A stretch of 64,000 nt of DNA from Boesenbergia rotunda. Lineage: Eukaryota > Streptophyta > Magnoliopsida > Zingiberales > Zingiberaceae. Shown piece by piece: positions 43,820-56,306 of the stretch; position 1 is the stretch's first letter, and every line of letters begins with the position of its first letter. The position numbers and the translations under genes are program-made. The notes beneath the pieces are model-generated. The model did no database searches and was not told the origin of the DNA. It saw nothing but the letters and a program-made list of their open reading frames with translations. The stretch is taken from assembly GCA_024364735.1 (NCBI GenBank), contig JAGFNQ010005270.1, positions 213,638 through 277,637 on the forward strand, read 5' to 3'.

Positions 43820-45846
43820 TATTAGGTCATATAGTCTGTAGGAGAGGTATAGAGGTAGATCCTGCAAAAATTAGTGTTATATCTTCTTTATCTTACCCCG
43901 TATACGTATGGGATGTTTGTGCCTTTCTTGGACATGCAGGATTCTACCACAGATTTATTAGAGACTTCAGCAATATTGCTCGGCCCTTGACGAGACTTTT
44001 GCAAAAAGATGTTGATTTTTGTTTTGATGATAAATGCAAAAAAGCTTTTCACAGACTAAGAGTGGCCCTTACTTCAGCTCCTATTATTAGACCCCCTGAT
44101 TGGAATTTACCTTTTGAACTAATGTCTGATGCATCTAACTTTGCTGTAGGAGCTGTGCTAGCACAGAGGGTGGATGGAGCACCTCACGTCAAATGCTATG
44201 CTTCCAAGACCCTAGATGCCACCCAAGTCAACTACACCACCACTGAAAAGGAGCTTCTTGCCATAGTTTTTGCTTTAGATCGGTTTAGATCTTATTTATT
44301 GTGCTCACATGTTATTATTTTTTCTGATCATGCAGCTCTCAAGTACCTTTTGAAGAAGCCAGATGCTAAGCCTAGACTAATCAGATGGATGTTTCTACTC
44401 CAAGAATTTGATTTGGAAATTAGAGATAGGAGTGGCAAAGAAAATTTAGTTGTAGATCACTTGAGTAGAATTGAGGGAGATGGATCCCCTACCACCATTG
44501 ATGATGACTTTAGAGATGAGCACCTACTTGTGATACATGGTGAGTCGCCTTGGTATGCAGATCTTGTTAACTTTTTACCTGCTCATGTTTTTCCTACACA
44601 TTTATCTAAGACTCAAAAAGATAAACTCAAAAGTGATGCTAAATTCTATGTGTGGGATGACCCTTATTTATGGAAGTTTTGTAATGATCAAATAATTAGG
44701 AGATGCATACCTGACCATGAGTTTTGTTTAGTTCTTACTTTTTGCTATTCATCAGCCTGTGGGGGACACTTTAGACCACAAAGAACAACGAGGAAAGTGT
44801 TAGAGTGTGGATTATATTGGCCCACCTTATTTCATGATGCATATTTGTTTTATAAAAATTGTGATAGATGTCAGAGAACTGGGAACATAGGAGCTAGAAA
44901 TGAGATGCCCCAGCAGTCTATGCTTTTCTGTGAGATTTTTAATGTTTGGGGAATAGACTTTATGGGACCTTTTCCTGCATCTTGTGGTTATTTGTATATT
45001 TTACTTGCTGTAGATTATGTTTCTAAATGGGTGGAGGTCATTCCCTCCAGGCCTGATGACTCTTGTGTTATTGTTAGTTTTATCAGGTTACATATATTTT
45101 TCAGGTTTGGAATTCCTAGGGCTATAATAAGTGACTAAGGATCTCACTTTTGCAACAAACACATGAAGGCCCTACTTAGCAAGTATGAGGTTGTACATAA
45201 GGTTTCTACTTCCTACCATCCCCAAACAAATGGCCAAGCCAAAATTTCGAATAGAGAAATCAAAGCGATTTTGAAAAAGACCGTTGGGCCTAATAGGAAA
45301 GATTGGAGCAAGAAACTAGATGATGCACTATGGGCCTATAGAACTGCATACAAAACACCAATTGGAATGTCTCCCTACCGGTTAGTATATGGAAAAGCTT
45401 ATCATCTACCCGTGGAGATAGAGCACAAGGCATATTGGGCGGTGAAGGCTTGCAACTTTGATGCTACTAAGGTGGGAGAAGAGAGAAAACTTCAACATCA
45501 AGAACTTGAGGAAATAAGACTAGAAGCATTTGAAAACTCAAGAAGTTATAAGGAAAAGACCAAGAACTTTCATGACAAACATATAGTGAGAAAAGAGTTT
45601 CAAATTGGCGACAAGGTTCTATTGTACAAGTCAAGGCTCAAGTTGATTAAAGGTAAGTTGAGGTCAAGGTGGGAAGGTCCATTTCTTGTAACTAATATTT
45701 TTCCCTATGGTGTTGTTGAAATTAAAGATGAGGCTAATGGTTTTGTTTGGAAAGTCAATGGCCACCGGCTCAAGAAGTACTTTGAAGAATTAAAGGAGCT
45801 AGAGGTGGATGGATTGGACATCAAAGACGCTATCTACCCAATCTAA
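43820..45846 (+). pseudogene. Athila-like Ty3/gypsy pol, 3' half (RT end, RNase H, integrase)
   Basis: The frame begins in late RT (VLGHIVCRRGIEVDPAKISV, then FLGHAGFYHRFI). RNase H follows (LMSDASNFAVGAVLAQ, TTEKELLAIVFALDRFRSYL, FSDHAALKYLL). Integrase follows: zinc region with GGHFRPQRT and CDRCQRTGNIG, core WGIDFMGPFPAS, VDYVSKWVEVIP, a TAA at 45136-45138 inside the IISD-GSHF motif, then YHPQTNGQAKISNREIKAIL and the C-terminal WEGPFLVTNIFPYGVVEI. Order, DFMGPFP and NREIK motifs place it with Athila-type gypsy. Gag, protease and most of RT are gone. Apart from the single stop the frame is clean for 675 codons. Confidence 0.88.
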
Positions 45847-48025
45847 AGGGGAGTTTTCTTTTCTCGAGCTTTGATTTCATTGTAAATACCACGTTATTGT
45901 TTCCAAGTAGTTAAATTTTCTTTTACATGAGTTGTTGACAATAAATGCTTAAGAAGTGTAGATTGAATAAATAGTTATTGTAGGCACCATTTTATCATTT
46001 TGACACCTTATTTCTTGCATGATTAGGAATAAATGTATCCCTCTAGGTTTTCTCTATATCATTTTAGAGTCTTTTGAAAGCAAATTAAATTTGGTTGTTA
46101 AAACTTAGGATTTGAGTCAATGAATGAAAATTCTTGGTTGCTTGAGTACTACTTAGTTATGGACTCTAGATTGATAAGTTGAGATGAGTTCTTTTTACCT
46201 AGTGAGGACTTAGCCTTATTTTTGGATACACACATGTGATTGTACTATAGAACTTGCTTAGGTTCTTTCAAAACCGTATTTCTATGATTGGACTACATTT
46301 ATAGAGGTGAATCACTTAGTGTACTTTTCTCATATAAATTCTTGCAATATTGATTGTTGATCTTCTTTCCATTCTATTTTCCCTCTTACATTTTTTTCTG
46401 CTCATAACCAAATTCTCCATGGACTTGGTTTCTTTTGTTGTTTCTTGATGCTACTTTGCCCGAGACGGACAAAAGCTTAAGTGTGGGGAAGGTGACTAAT
46501 ATTTTTAAATGGTTTTGGTGAGAAGTGATGCATTTTGAATGCATTTTGAAGCTTATGTTGTGATAACAATATGTTTTTATGGATTTTAAGATGGATTTTT
46601 TGTGGATGCCGAATGCTTTGATGGAACTTAAGGAATGGAAAAGTTCAAGTGGGAAATTCAATAAGAAGGGAAGGAGAAAAGATAGTGAAGTTTAAGATGA
46701 AGAAGTGTGCCAAGTTTATGAAATGGTGTATCAAGGAAGAGTTGCGAAAATGGGTTAGTGAAAGTTACATATGGAATACTTAGATTCTTGAATATGATTT
46801 GGCATTACAAGCTCTATGAGGGAAATTCTAAAAGGGAAAAGAGGGAGTCTACACAAGAAGGTTATAATTGAATTGAGTGTGGAGTTTCAATGCTTAGAGT
46901 TGTACCAAGTGGAGCACTTAGTTCTCTAGTATCATGAAGGCTCCAAGTTGGAAGTTGTGAAGTTATGGATCAGAATTGCGGATGAAGAAGGAGAAGAAAA
47001 TAAAAGAAAGAGGAAAAAAATGTAGCTACACAAAATAGCACTCAGAAAAAAAGAAGGAAAGAAAAGAAACGAAAAAAAAGACAAAGGAAAACATGAAGGT
47101 TCAAAAGATGGATAGATTTCTGAACTAGAAGTCGTGAATAAGAAGATAGATGAGTTAAGATGTAGTGTTGATTGAAGGGGAAAGGAAATCTCGACAAAAG
47201 ATAGTTTCAGATTCTGCAATTTGGCTACTAATCAGCCCCTGATCGATCACCAGTCCGATCAGGGAGGATCAATCTGATCACCAGAACGATCAGGCAATGT
47301 CTGATCGGTCTTTGGACCGATCAGTGGAGCGAGCACATTACATAATACAGAATTCAATAAAGTTCCTCATCCGAATCAGCTGATACCTACCCACTTAAGC
47401 TTTGACACCATTGAGAGGACTATACAAGAGGGCAAAGTGCATTAGAAATAATTTTGAGTATCCAAGTCTTCTATTTTTCCTTACTTTCCCATATTTCTTC
47501 TTCATGCTATATTTCTTTACCATATTTCTTTCCTTATCATATCATATTTCTCTATTTTCTTTATCATGATGTCTTTGGTATCAAAATTCATGGAACTTCT
47601 CTTTCATTCTATTTATTTCATATTTCTTAAATTTGTTCTAATAAACCTTTGTAGATGTGGATCCAAGGCAAGAATGATGGTGGAGAGTAGATAATAAGCA
47701 AGCCTATGGTAGTTCAAGAAACATGTTGTGTTTGAGTTAGCTCCATTTTCATTGAAATGTAGAATTAGGAAGAGAGCCACTAAAAGTCCCTTTGGAAAGT
47801 TTTGTGTGTTGAGTTCATCTCAATGAGTCATGAAGGAGGAAGTATGCTAAGTTGTTGATTTAAGGACAAGATACTAGACTATTGAGCTTAGACTTTTGAG
47901 AATTGACAACCCTAGGTAATTTCTTTTCAATTGCTTCTTACTATAATTGAGAATAATCTAGGGGGGATACATCTTTAGTTTACTAGTAGCTTGTGCGAGA
48001 CGCCCAAGAATAAGTGTGGGGGAGT
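45847..48025 (+). other. 3' non-coding region of the first Athila element
   Basis: There is no long ORF. It contains TAAGTGTGGGGAAGG (46479-46493), which resembles the polypurine tract, and at 47236-47335 three CTGATCGATCACCAGTCCGATCAGG-like palindromic motifs. The true polypurine tract AAGTGTGGGGGAGT is at 48012-48025. It is homologous to the region after the ORF of the second Athila element (56307-58967). Confidence 0.65.
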
Positions 48026-49719
48026 TGATAACTTTCATTTTGTTGATTAAATTAGGCCCTCAAATCCATGTTTTGATCCACTTTCTTATGCTTAAGTTTG
48101 CATTTATATTAGGTTTAATGGATTGTCTCCATTTTAGCTTAAAATTCAATTCTTGCTATATTTAAGATGTTTTGGCACTGAAATTGAATATCATTTTGTA
48201 GGTTTCAAATGATCATGGACCTGGATCAGATTGGGTCAAACTTGAGTCAGAATTAGACCAGGATCAAAGGGATCAAGCATCGGATTAACATGGGTCGCCC
48301 ATTCAAGAGAACAGTTAGATCTAAGCCATCCGCCAACTTCTGGTCGATCCAAGCTCATGATAGACTTAATCAAGTTCATGGATCAAGATCTGAAAGTTTG
48401 GGCCAGATCAGAGTTAATTCAGCCATTGGATCAAGCACTAGAGGATCTAGGCCGTCCATTCAAGAGAAGGGAGGATCTAAGCCATCCGCCACAGATCTGA
48501 TTGATCCGAGCTAAGGAGCAGTAGATCAGAGCCCTTGATCAAGATCTGGAAGGTTTGGCTCAGATCTGACTTGATCTGACCGTTGGATGGCATGGAAAGA
48601 ATCTCAGCCGTCGAAATTCAAAATGCTCAGTTAAATCAGGAATTCCCTCTTCCGCTCGTGGTCGTCGCCAGATCGCGTCTCCAAGCTTCTGTTCTTCTTC
48701 GTTTCCAATTCCGATCAGAGGTAACCACCCAGATCAAGATCTTCTCCAGTTTTCGATTCATCAAGCTCAGTTTCTGCAAGAGGTTAGCAATCCTTTCGTA
48801 TCTAAAAGCTCCAGCAAGGGTTTCACCGTGAGCTAGCTTCAGCCGACCATCCTTCATCCGATTCCACTTCTCCATCAATCGTCCCAAGTCAGAGGGGTTC
48901 TCTGAGTTGAGTCGAGGCTCCCTGAGATATCACTCGCCATCCAACTGAAGGAAGGATCGGAAGGAGTTCAGATTATACATCCGAGCTTTGCGACTCTGTC
49001 ACGACAGCTGAGTTCTGATTGATTCTCGAGCGAAGGGGGTTCCGATCTCGATCCTTGTGTGACGGCAAGGAGAAATCTCGGTGAAGAACTTGAACTGGTG
49101 TTTATCGATTGTAGAATTCATTTCTGTACTCAACTCTGTATTGTTTCAGTCTATTTCAGTTCCATTTCAGTTCGCGATCAGCTATTGATCGGTTCTTGAC
49201 AGATCCAGACTACACCTGATCGGTCATCAGTCCAATCAGGATTGTACCTGATCGGTCAACTGATCGATCAGGAAATTTCCTGCACAAACATACTCTGTTC
49301 CAGTAATTAGCTTGACTCAATTCTTTATTTTCGAATTTAGATATAGTTTTAGTTTCATCTCTGCAATAGATATCAGTTTTATATTTCAATCTTAAGATTT
49401 CAAATTGTCTTGTTCAATTTTCCTTGTGTTTAAGTTCAATTCTTGCAATACCTAGATTAACTCTACTTAGTTAAGTCAATTCCATTTCAAATTTTACTTT
49501 CATTCTTACTTGCAAAACAAAACCCCCATTTTATCTCGAAAACCCAAATCATTTGACGACAAATAACTTCAAGTTGATTCAAACACTCACAACTAGTCTT
49601 TGGAAAAAAAAACGACCTAGGGTCCCTATTCTACATTTAATCTTGCTAGCCAAGGGTTTTCAGTTTATAAATATCTAAATTTGAGTGCTCATTGTGACAC
49701 TAGTATTTGGCTACCATCA
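48026..49719 (+). mobile_element. 3' LTR of the first Athila element
   Basis: It starts TGATAACTTTCATT after the polypurine tract. Homology with the LTRs of the second element (TGATAAG start; GATCAAGATCTGAA block; AAATTTGA...GTGACA near the end) places its end at TTGGCTACCATCA, 49719. It contains more GATCGGTCA-type palindromes at 49180-49280. Confidence 0.68.
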
Positions 49720-49728
49720 AGGTTTTAC

Positions 49729-49845
49729 CTATTAATTTTACTATCTTGTCATCCTAACATTCTGACAAGTAAAATTAATAGTTGGTCCTCTTCGACCCTA
49801 CAAATAATAGCAGTGACTGTGATAGGGAGGATACTATTATTTGTA
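49729..49845. other. Two adjacent hairpins in the flank of the first Athila element
   Basis: Stem 1: CTATTAATTTTA (49729-49740) pairs with TAAAATTAATAG (49770-49781), extended by CTTGTC/GACAAG. Stem 2: TACAAATAATAG (49799-49810) pairs perfectly with CTATTATTTGTA (49834-49845). They lie in a 200-bp non-element segment (49720-49920) between the Athila LTR and element D. Confidence 0.7.
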
Positions 49846-50939
49846 TCTAAGTGTTTACCATTACTCGACACTAAGAAAAATTATTTCCGATTATGTGTCT
49901 TCCGATAGGGAAGTACACACTGTTGGAACCCGGATGACTAGAGAGGGGGGGGGGAATATAGCCAATCACTTAAACCTTTGGCACAAATCAAATTTCTACA
50001 CTTCACTTTGTTAGTAGCACAGCGGAAGTATGAAAACAGAAAATGCAGAAACAGAAAATGAAGGGAAACAACTACAACTAGCAAGATCGCTAACAAGGAG
50101 GGTCAGGGATAACTTGCCCCTACTCCTTGGCGTGCCCTTAAGGTGGGTGATCCCTTGATCGTCGGCAGATCAAGCCCCGGTTATCACCGGATAGAAAGCA
50201 ACCTCCTTCTCGGTGGAGAAACCTCTCCACAGCGTTTCAATCACAGATTTAAGTTTAAGCACAAAGAAACAACAAGAAGGATCTTACTCAAACACTTAGC
50301 AAGGACAAGAACACAGCAAGCTTTCCTGAGCTCCACCCAGCGGCGATCTCACGTAAGAACCCTTCCTCGTGTCTTCCCGCTGTTGGACTCTAAGCCTCTT
50401 GTTCTCTCCTTCAAGCGCTCAAGTAATGGATGATTGCTTCTCAATTGTAGTAGCTTGCTCAAGATGATGAAAACTTCAGAACGCACAAGCTAGATGTGGA
50501 GAACACACAGGCGCAGCAAGAACTTAGTTCGCGAACTCTTGAACACAACCTCTGCTTCAACGAACCCTTCTTCCACCCTTTTGTTTCTCCACTCAGCACC
50601 AGGTGACAACATCTCCTGCAGCCTCCAGCTGCTTCTCTGACAACGCCAGCTACCACTGAGCCATTCCTGGACTTCCTGAGCTCCCCTCAGCCAAGCTTCA
50701 GTCAGCAGCTCCAGTCTGCAGCTCCGGCCGTTGCAACCTGAGATGGAAAACGGACAAACCTGCTCCAAGGAAAGCCTCCATTGACCTCTCCTTGAGTGTT
50801 TGAATCCTCCCCTGTCACCTGCAGCTTAATCAGAGTGTTAGAGCAGTATATCAAACAGCAAATCATATATCAGATGTTAAGCACAGAGAATCGGATGCGT
50901 TCAGACGCGATCAGAGCGTCTGACAGTGAATTTTGAATT

Positions 50940-51530
50940 AAAGTGATCGGTCACCGGACCGATCAGAGAGCCTCCTGATCGGTCACCAGACTGATCAGGC
51001 TCTGTCCTGATCGGTCCCTAACGCTCAATTAGAAATCGCGATTTCTTTGGGACTCTCCTGGATCGATCACCAGACTGATCCCAGGTTGTGGGTCGATCAC
51101 CCGACCGATCCACCCCTTTATCGGGCGATTTTCGAGTTTCGCAGCCAGATCCCCTGATCAATCACAGGACCGATCAGGAAACCTCTTGATTAGTCACCAG
51201 ACCGATCAGGTAGTGACCAGACCGATCAGGCCCCGTCCTGATCGATCATAGTGAGGAACCTGCGATGCTGGATCGTTCTCCAGAACGATCTACACAGTGA
51301 TCCTGATCGGTCACCAGACCGATCAGGAGCAGTTCAGCAAGGGAACTCAACCTCACTGTTTGCTCCCTGATTGGTCACCAGACCGATCAGGAGCAAAGCA
51401 ATGGGTGAAACGCGTACTCCCTGATCGGTCACCAGACCGATCAGTCATCGCTGGATTGGTCACCAGACCGATTCACGAAGGAGCACCGTGCCAACTCCCT
51501 GATCGGTCACCAGACCGATCCAGGGGCTCC
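50940..51530. repeat. Cluster of about 12 GATCGGTC-ACCA-GACCGATC palindromes in LTR D
   Basis: CTGATCGGTCACCAGACCG plus ATCAGG recurs in perfect or near-perfect form, for example at 51303, 51367, 51420 and 51497. Each copy is a 10-bp-arm hairpin with a 4-base loop. Confidence 0.92.
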
Positions 51531-51532
51531 AA

Positions 51533-51649
51533 CCCAGCCCTCTAAGCTAGGGTTTCATCCACCTTTGCCCTCCAAGCTATGGATTTTTCACCTAACCCTC
51601 CAAGTTGGGAATTTGTACCTAACCCTCCAAGTTAGGACATTTCACCTAG
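51533..51649. repeat. CCCTCCAAGCTAGG tandem units in LTR D, left part
   Basis: Units of about 33 bp, CTAACCCTCCAAGTTAGG plus a TTTTCACC-type spacer. The array continues after the Athila insertion at 61817-62118. Confidence 0.88.
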
Positions 51650-51654
51650 CCCTC

Positions 51655-54513
51655 TGATAAGTACCATTTTTGTGATTATTTTAGATGTTAAAATCCATGT
51701 TTGACCTATGTTTTTATTGCTTATTTGTGATTTTACCCTAGGTTTTAGGATTTCCTCTTATTTTGGACTTAATTGCAAATTTACACATTTTTTGGATTAT
51801 TTGGCCACTAATTTTCTGATATATCTTTGTAGGCATGAAAGGATCCTGGACCTAGGGCATACTGGGTCAAACTTGAGTCGGATATGAACCGGATCGAATT
51901 ATCAAGCCTACGATTAATCCGGGCTGTCCGATTCAAGAGCGGCTAGATCTGAGCCATCCAGGATGATCTGAAGCAATCCGAGCTAGGGTTAGGGTTGATC
52001 AAGCTCTATGATCAAGATCTGAAGGTTTCATCCCAATCGGAGCTAAATCAACCGTTGGATCAAGTAAGGAAGGCTCTAGAGCGTCCATTCACAGATAGAG
52101 TTGATCTGGACCATCCGTTGCATATCTGGAGGATCCGAGCTACCACAAGGCAGATCCTGACCCTAGATCAACATCCTCAAAGTTTGGGTCAGATCAGATG
52201 AAGATCAACCGTTGGATTTCTCAAATTAATCACAACCGTCCATTGATAGCTATTTAATCAGATTTTCCCAGCAGCTTCACCTGGTCGCGTCTCCGCCGCT
52301 GTTCTTCGTTTTCTTCATTTCTTCTTCAGTTTCTTAGCTAGATTTCTCCATCCAAGAGGCGCGGCCACTCGATCCTTCATTAGAACAAGTGTTAGGTCAG
52401 TGGGGAGAGTTCACTGAGATGTTTCCAGCTTGAATCTTGCCCAAGACAGAGTTTCGTGAGGTTTCAGAAGTTCTGTCAATCGATTTCAACAAACTCAGCT
52501 GTGCACCATCGCCACTGCATCCGAGCTAGCCGGAGGGGTTCCCTGGATGGCTTGGAGCGTTCCCAAATCATTGTCGCAATCCACCACAGCTAGGTTGAAG
52601 AATCGATTGCTATTTTCAGTTTGAGCATGGTTCGAATGGATTTGATCGCAGTGACAGATTTTCCACCGATTTACTGAGCTTGCGGGTTCGAGGCTCACCC
52701 TTGCGTGACGAACAAGGAGCACTTGAGCTTAGGGAGTGATTGAGTTTAGATTTACTTAGTTAATTTTCAGTTTTCTAGCTGTAATGTTAATTCTGCCACT
52801 GTTCTGTTTTTGCAGTTCGTATCAGCTACTTAGATTTCGTTTTCTTCCTTGTTTAGCTTAATTAGGTTGTCAACCTTTAAGTTAGTTAGTTTACGAGCTT
52901 GTTTAGATGATAATTGGATCAAATTACAGCTTATTACTTTGTCCATTTCTTGCGTGCCAATTCCTGTTAGCATTTCTGAATTTTTGTTCATGCGTGCCAA
53001 TTTCCTTTCTGCAACTCCACTTTATTTCTGAATTCTTTAGTTTATTTCACATTTGGTGAGTTAATTTAGTTGATCTAAGCTGTTTTACTTTTGGCTTCGT
53101 TTCTGAAGTCTATGTAGTTTAGGAATCATGCGTTAAAAACCTTGTTTCATTTCTGCAGTTCTTCCATTAATGTCCTGCAATTCTGAATCCACTTCTTCCA
53201 TTTAATTTCTGAATCTTGTTCAGCTTGGTAACTCTGAATCTCAGTTTGTTCCCCACTTAAATCCTTGCGTATCAGAATCGTTTTTGCGTAATAGTTTTTA
53301 GCTGCATTTCAGCGTTTGACTTGCGTTTCAAATTTTACTTCTGAATCTTTGCATTGAATTGGTGCCGTACTGGTCTGAAATTGTTTGGATCTGAATTTCT
53401 GCATTTCTTTCTTCCTTCGGTAGTTCTGAATCAATCAGCCTTGTTCCCTGTTTTCAGACTAAAATTCTGCATTAAGTTTCAAATTGCGTATCAGTCCATC
53501 AGCACATTCATTTGTTTCTAAAGCTTGAACTCTAATTGTTTATTTCACACTCAATGGTTTCAAGTCAGTAGCTGGGTTAACCTTGCACCCAAGTGGAGTG
53601 TAAGCTGCCAATTCTGCATATTTTCGTTCCCGAAAATCAGTATCTGTTGCGCATCAATTCCACTGCATATGCAATTTGTTTCTGCGCTCAGTTTAACTAC
53701 AATTTCAGCAAATTGTTCAGCTTTTCATTGCTGTGTATCAAGTTTTCAACCTGCACATCAATTGAGTTCTGATTTCTCTTGGCGTGGCAGTTTACTCTTT
53801 GCACACCAACTGTTGATTCACTAACAAACTCAGTTTTTGGCACACAAAAATCAGTTCTTGGCACAAGGAATTCAGCTTGCTTGCTGGGCTGTTTGGGCAC
53901 TGATTCGAATTAGTTGTTTGCTTGTCTTTTGGTGCAGGATAGCTCTCGAAATCTGTTGATAATACCTTTAGCCATTCTGAATTTTCCCTGCATTAGCTAG
54001 CTTCGAAAACTTCAAAGTTGAATTGAGTCTAGTGCTTGTTCAATTTCTGAGTTTCGTATGTTTTTGTTTGTGTCAAGTTCGTTTGTTTCGGAAATCTGCC
54101 ATCACTGTGTTTGTTCAAGTGCTCACCAATAAGATTGTATTTAATATCCATTGTGTACCTTTTTAATGTCAATTTAATTCCCTTGGTTGAGTTGTTTCAC
54201 CTCCGATTGAATTATCACTTGCCATCTATTGTTTGGTTATTAGTTGAGTTTAATTATTTCCATCACATTGTCACTTTCATTTGCAACCCAAAACCAAATC
54301 TTTATTTGAAACCCGAAAACACAAACGACACATAAATACAAGCGTGAATCAAACAAACCTTCAACTAGCCCCGAGAAAAATACGACCTGTGGCCCCTTTG
54401 CTACATTCTTATACGTTTTACTTGTAAAAGGGTTTCCAGCATTTCATTGATATTTAAATTTGACGAGCCCATACATTTCGTGACAAATTAATCTAGTATA
54501 TTTGGACTTGTCA
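51655..54513 (+). mobile_element. 5' LTR of the non-autonomous Athila element
   Basis: It starts TGATAAGTACCATTT and ends TTTGGACTTGTCA. It pairs with 58968-61816. No ORF of interest; short ORFs here are repeated in the 3' LTR. Confidence 0.9.
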
Positions 54514-54519
54514 AATTTT

Positions 54520-54537
54520 TGGCGCCGTTGCCGGGGA
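54520..54537 (+). promoter_or_regulatory. Primer binding site, Athila/Tat type
   Basis: TGGCGCCGTTGCCGGGGA, six bases after the LTR end. This PBS, thought to pair with tRNA-Asp, is characteristic of Athila and Tat gypsy elements. Confidence 0.88.
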
Positions 54538-54674
54538 AGCAACTAGTTGATTTGTTTGATTTTTGCTTGTGTATTTTTAGACATATCATTGGGTTCTATT
54601 TTATTGTGTTCTATTTTTGTATACGGGTACTGTCATTTTTCTTGATTGTTTTGTGACAGGGCTGCAGGTTCAAA

Positions 54675-55332
54675 ATGTTTTCATCCACTTATCAGCAGCC
54701 GTGTCCACAATTTCAGCAGAACCAACCATTCAATCAGTCAACAAATCAGTTTTTTCAGCCTTTCCAAAATTTTCAGCAAAATCAACCAAATTTCCAGCCA
54801 CAAATTCAGAGTGGGCAGCCACAATTCCAGGGTTTTGAGCAACCATTTCAGCAATCACATTCGAATTTTCAGCAACCCAATCAACTTTTTCAGCCTCCAT
54901 TACAACAATTTCAGCAAGATTTTCAATCGAGTCAAAATTTTCAACAAGAGTTCCAACCATTTCAGACTTTCCAGAATCAAAATCAGAGTGGATTTCAACC
55001 TACACAGCAAAATTTTCCACCAAATGATCAGAATTTCCAGGGCTTCAATTTTCAGCCATCTCCACCAACTTTTGAGCCAAGTTTTCAGCAGTTAAATCAG
55101 TCATTTCATCCATTTGAGCAGCCCCAACAGTTTCCATTTCGGAATGTACAGCCTCCTCCTGGACTTCAGCAGCCCTATTTTCCATTTCAAGACCAACAGG
55201 GGTTCCACACTAACCAAGGAGGCTTTGATGATCCTGATTGGGATGAGGCTCTACACCAAAGGATGATGGAGATGTTGCAACAAGTTCTACAACAACAGCA
55301 AAATTTTCAACTGTTTCTACAGCAAAATTTTC

Positions 55333-55366
<34 letters not shown>

Positions 55367-56306
55367 GGTTCAAAACATACAAGATCGATTGAATCAGATA
55401 AAAGCCCAAGTATTAGAACAATCAGATGATTCTATAGGTGTAGGGGATTGCACAGAGCCCCAGGGACCACCACAACTTCTAGAAAGTGTAGGGACTTGCA
55501 TGGTGAAAGCAAGCACCCAAGGATCACCAGTTGATTTTCCACCAGAGCCTGAGGCTGAAGAGGAGAGATTACTTGACCAGGAGGAGAACACAGATACATC
55601 TACTTTTGTAGAATCTCCAGGTACTTTTCAGCACGATCAGGTAAATTCTTCTCCTAACTTTTCTGAAATTTGCATAGAGGTACCTAGTGTTGAATTGGTT
55701 GAAAATGAAGCATGTTGTGATACATTGGATGTAAATGCTGAGTGTGAAAATTTTTTAGAAGTGCCTAGACTTGATGTTGATTGTTGTGATGAGTCTCTCA
55801 ATATATCTTATGTTGAAAATAATTGTGAAAAACTCATTGAGGCACCACAATTTGATTTAATTGGACATGATGCAGTTTTGGATTTATTTTATGCAGAGAC
55901 TGATACTATTTTATTTCTTTCTGACCCTGCATGCTTGAGAGAGGTATTACACTATTTTGCAGGGTCTAGGAGACTTCAGGAGTGGGTGCTCCAACTGAAT
56001 AGACTTCAACCTCCTGGAAGTACTTCTAAAAGGCATCAAGAAGGAGGAGTTGACTTTACTCTAATCCATAGCCCTCCACCCCTTGAATGGCTTTTGAACC
56101 TGAATCGCCTACGACCACCTGAACAAAATTTTGTAAAGTTTAAGTGTGGGGGAGCCCTAATTCACTCAGCTACCCATGTTCCTCCACTACCAAGATGGAG
56201 GCTGCTTCTGGATAGACTCCGTCCACCAGAAATAAAGGGGAGATTTTTCTTTCTTGCATTTTCTTTTATCACATTTTTCACTTTTATGGTTTCTAATGTA
56301 AATTGA
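54675..56306 (+). CDS. 543-aa Q/F/N-rich prion-like protein of the non-autonomous Athila element
   Basis: The frame is intact from MFSSTYQQPCPQF to TAA/TGA at 56304-56306. Residues 1-175 are almost wholly Q, F, N, P and S with repeated NFQ / QPF / FQQ words. Residues 195-230 form a helical Q-rich stretch (LHQRMMEMLQQVLQQQQ) ending in a run of ten Q. Residues 230-430 are acidic. Residues 430-515 hold three copies of a W-x-L-x-L-(N/D)-R-L-(R/Q)-P-P motif (LQEWVLQLNRLQPP, LEWLLNLNRLRPPE, PRWRLLLDRLRPPE), about 35 residues apart. The last 22 residues are hydrophobic and may simply be 3' region read as protein. It starts 155 bp after the PBS, where gag belongs. It is not a recognisable gag, but Athila gag proteins have Q-rich linkers from which the N-terminus could derive. 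Function unknown. Confidence 0.7.

Noticed and set aside
49945..49955. Run of G near 49945 as a special structure
   Set aside because: Runs of 7-12 G at this point are a shared feature of the ends of several LTRs here (also near 20073, 33714, 39006 and 43455) and are prone to length error.
52849..53824. ORFs repeated at 60152-61127
   Set aside because: The recurrence is only because they lie in the two LTRs of one element; no coding features.
54646..55095. 149-codon overlapping + strand ORF
   Set aside because: A shadow of the Q/F-rich repeat in another frame; the 543-codon frame is longer and begins just after the PBS.
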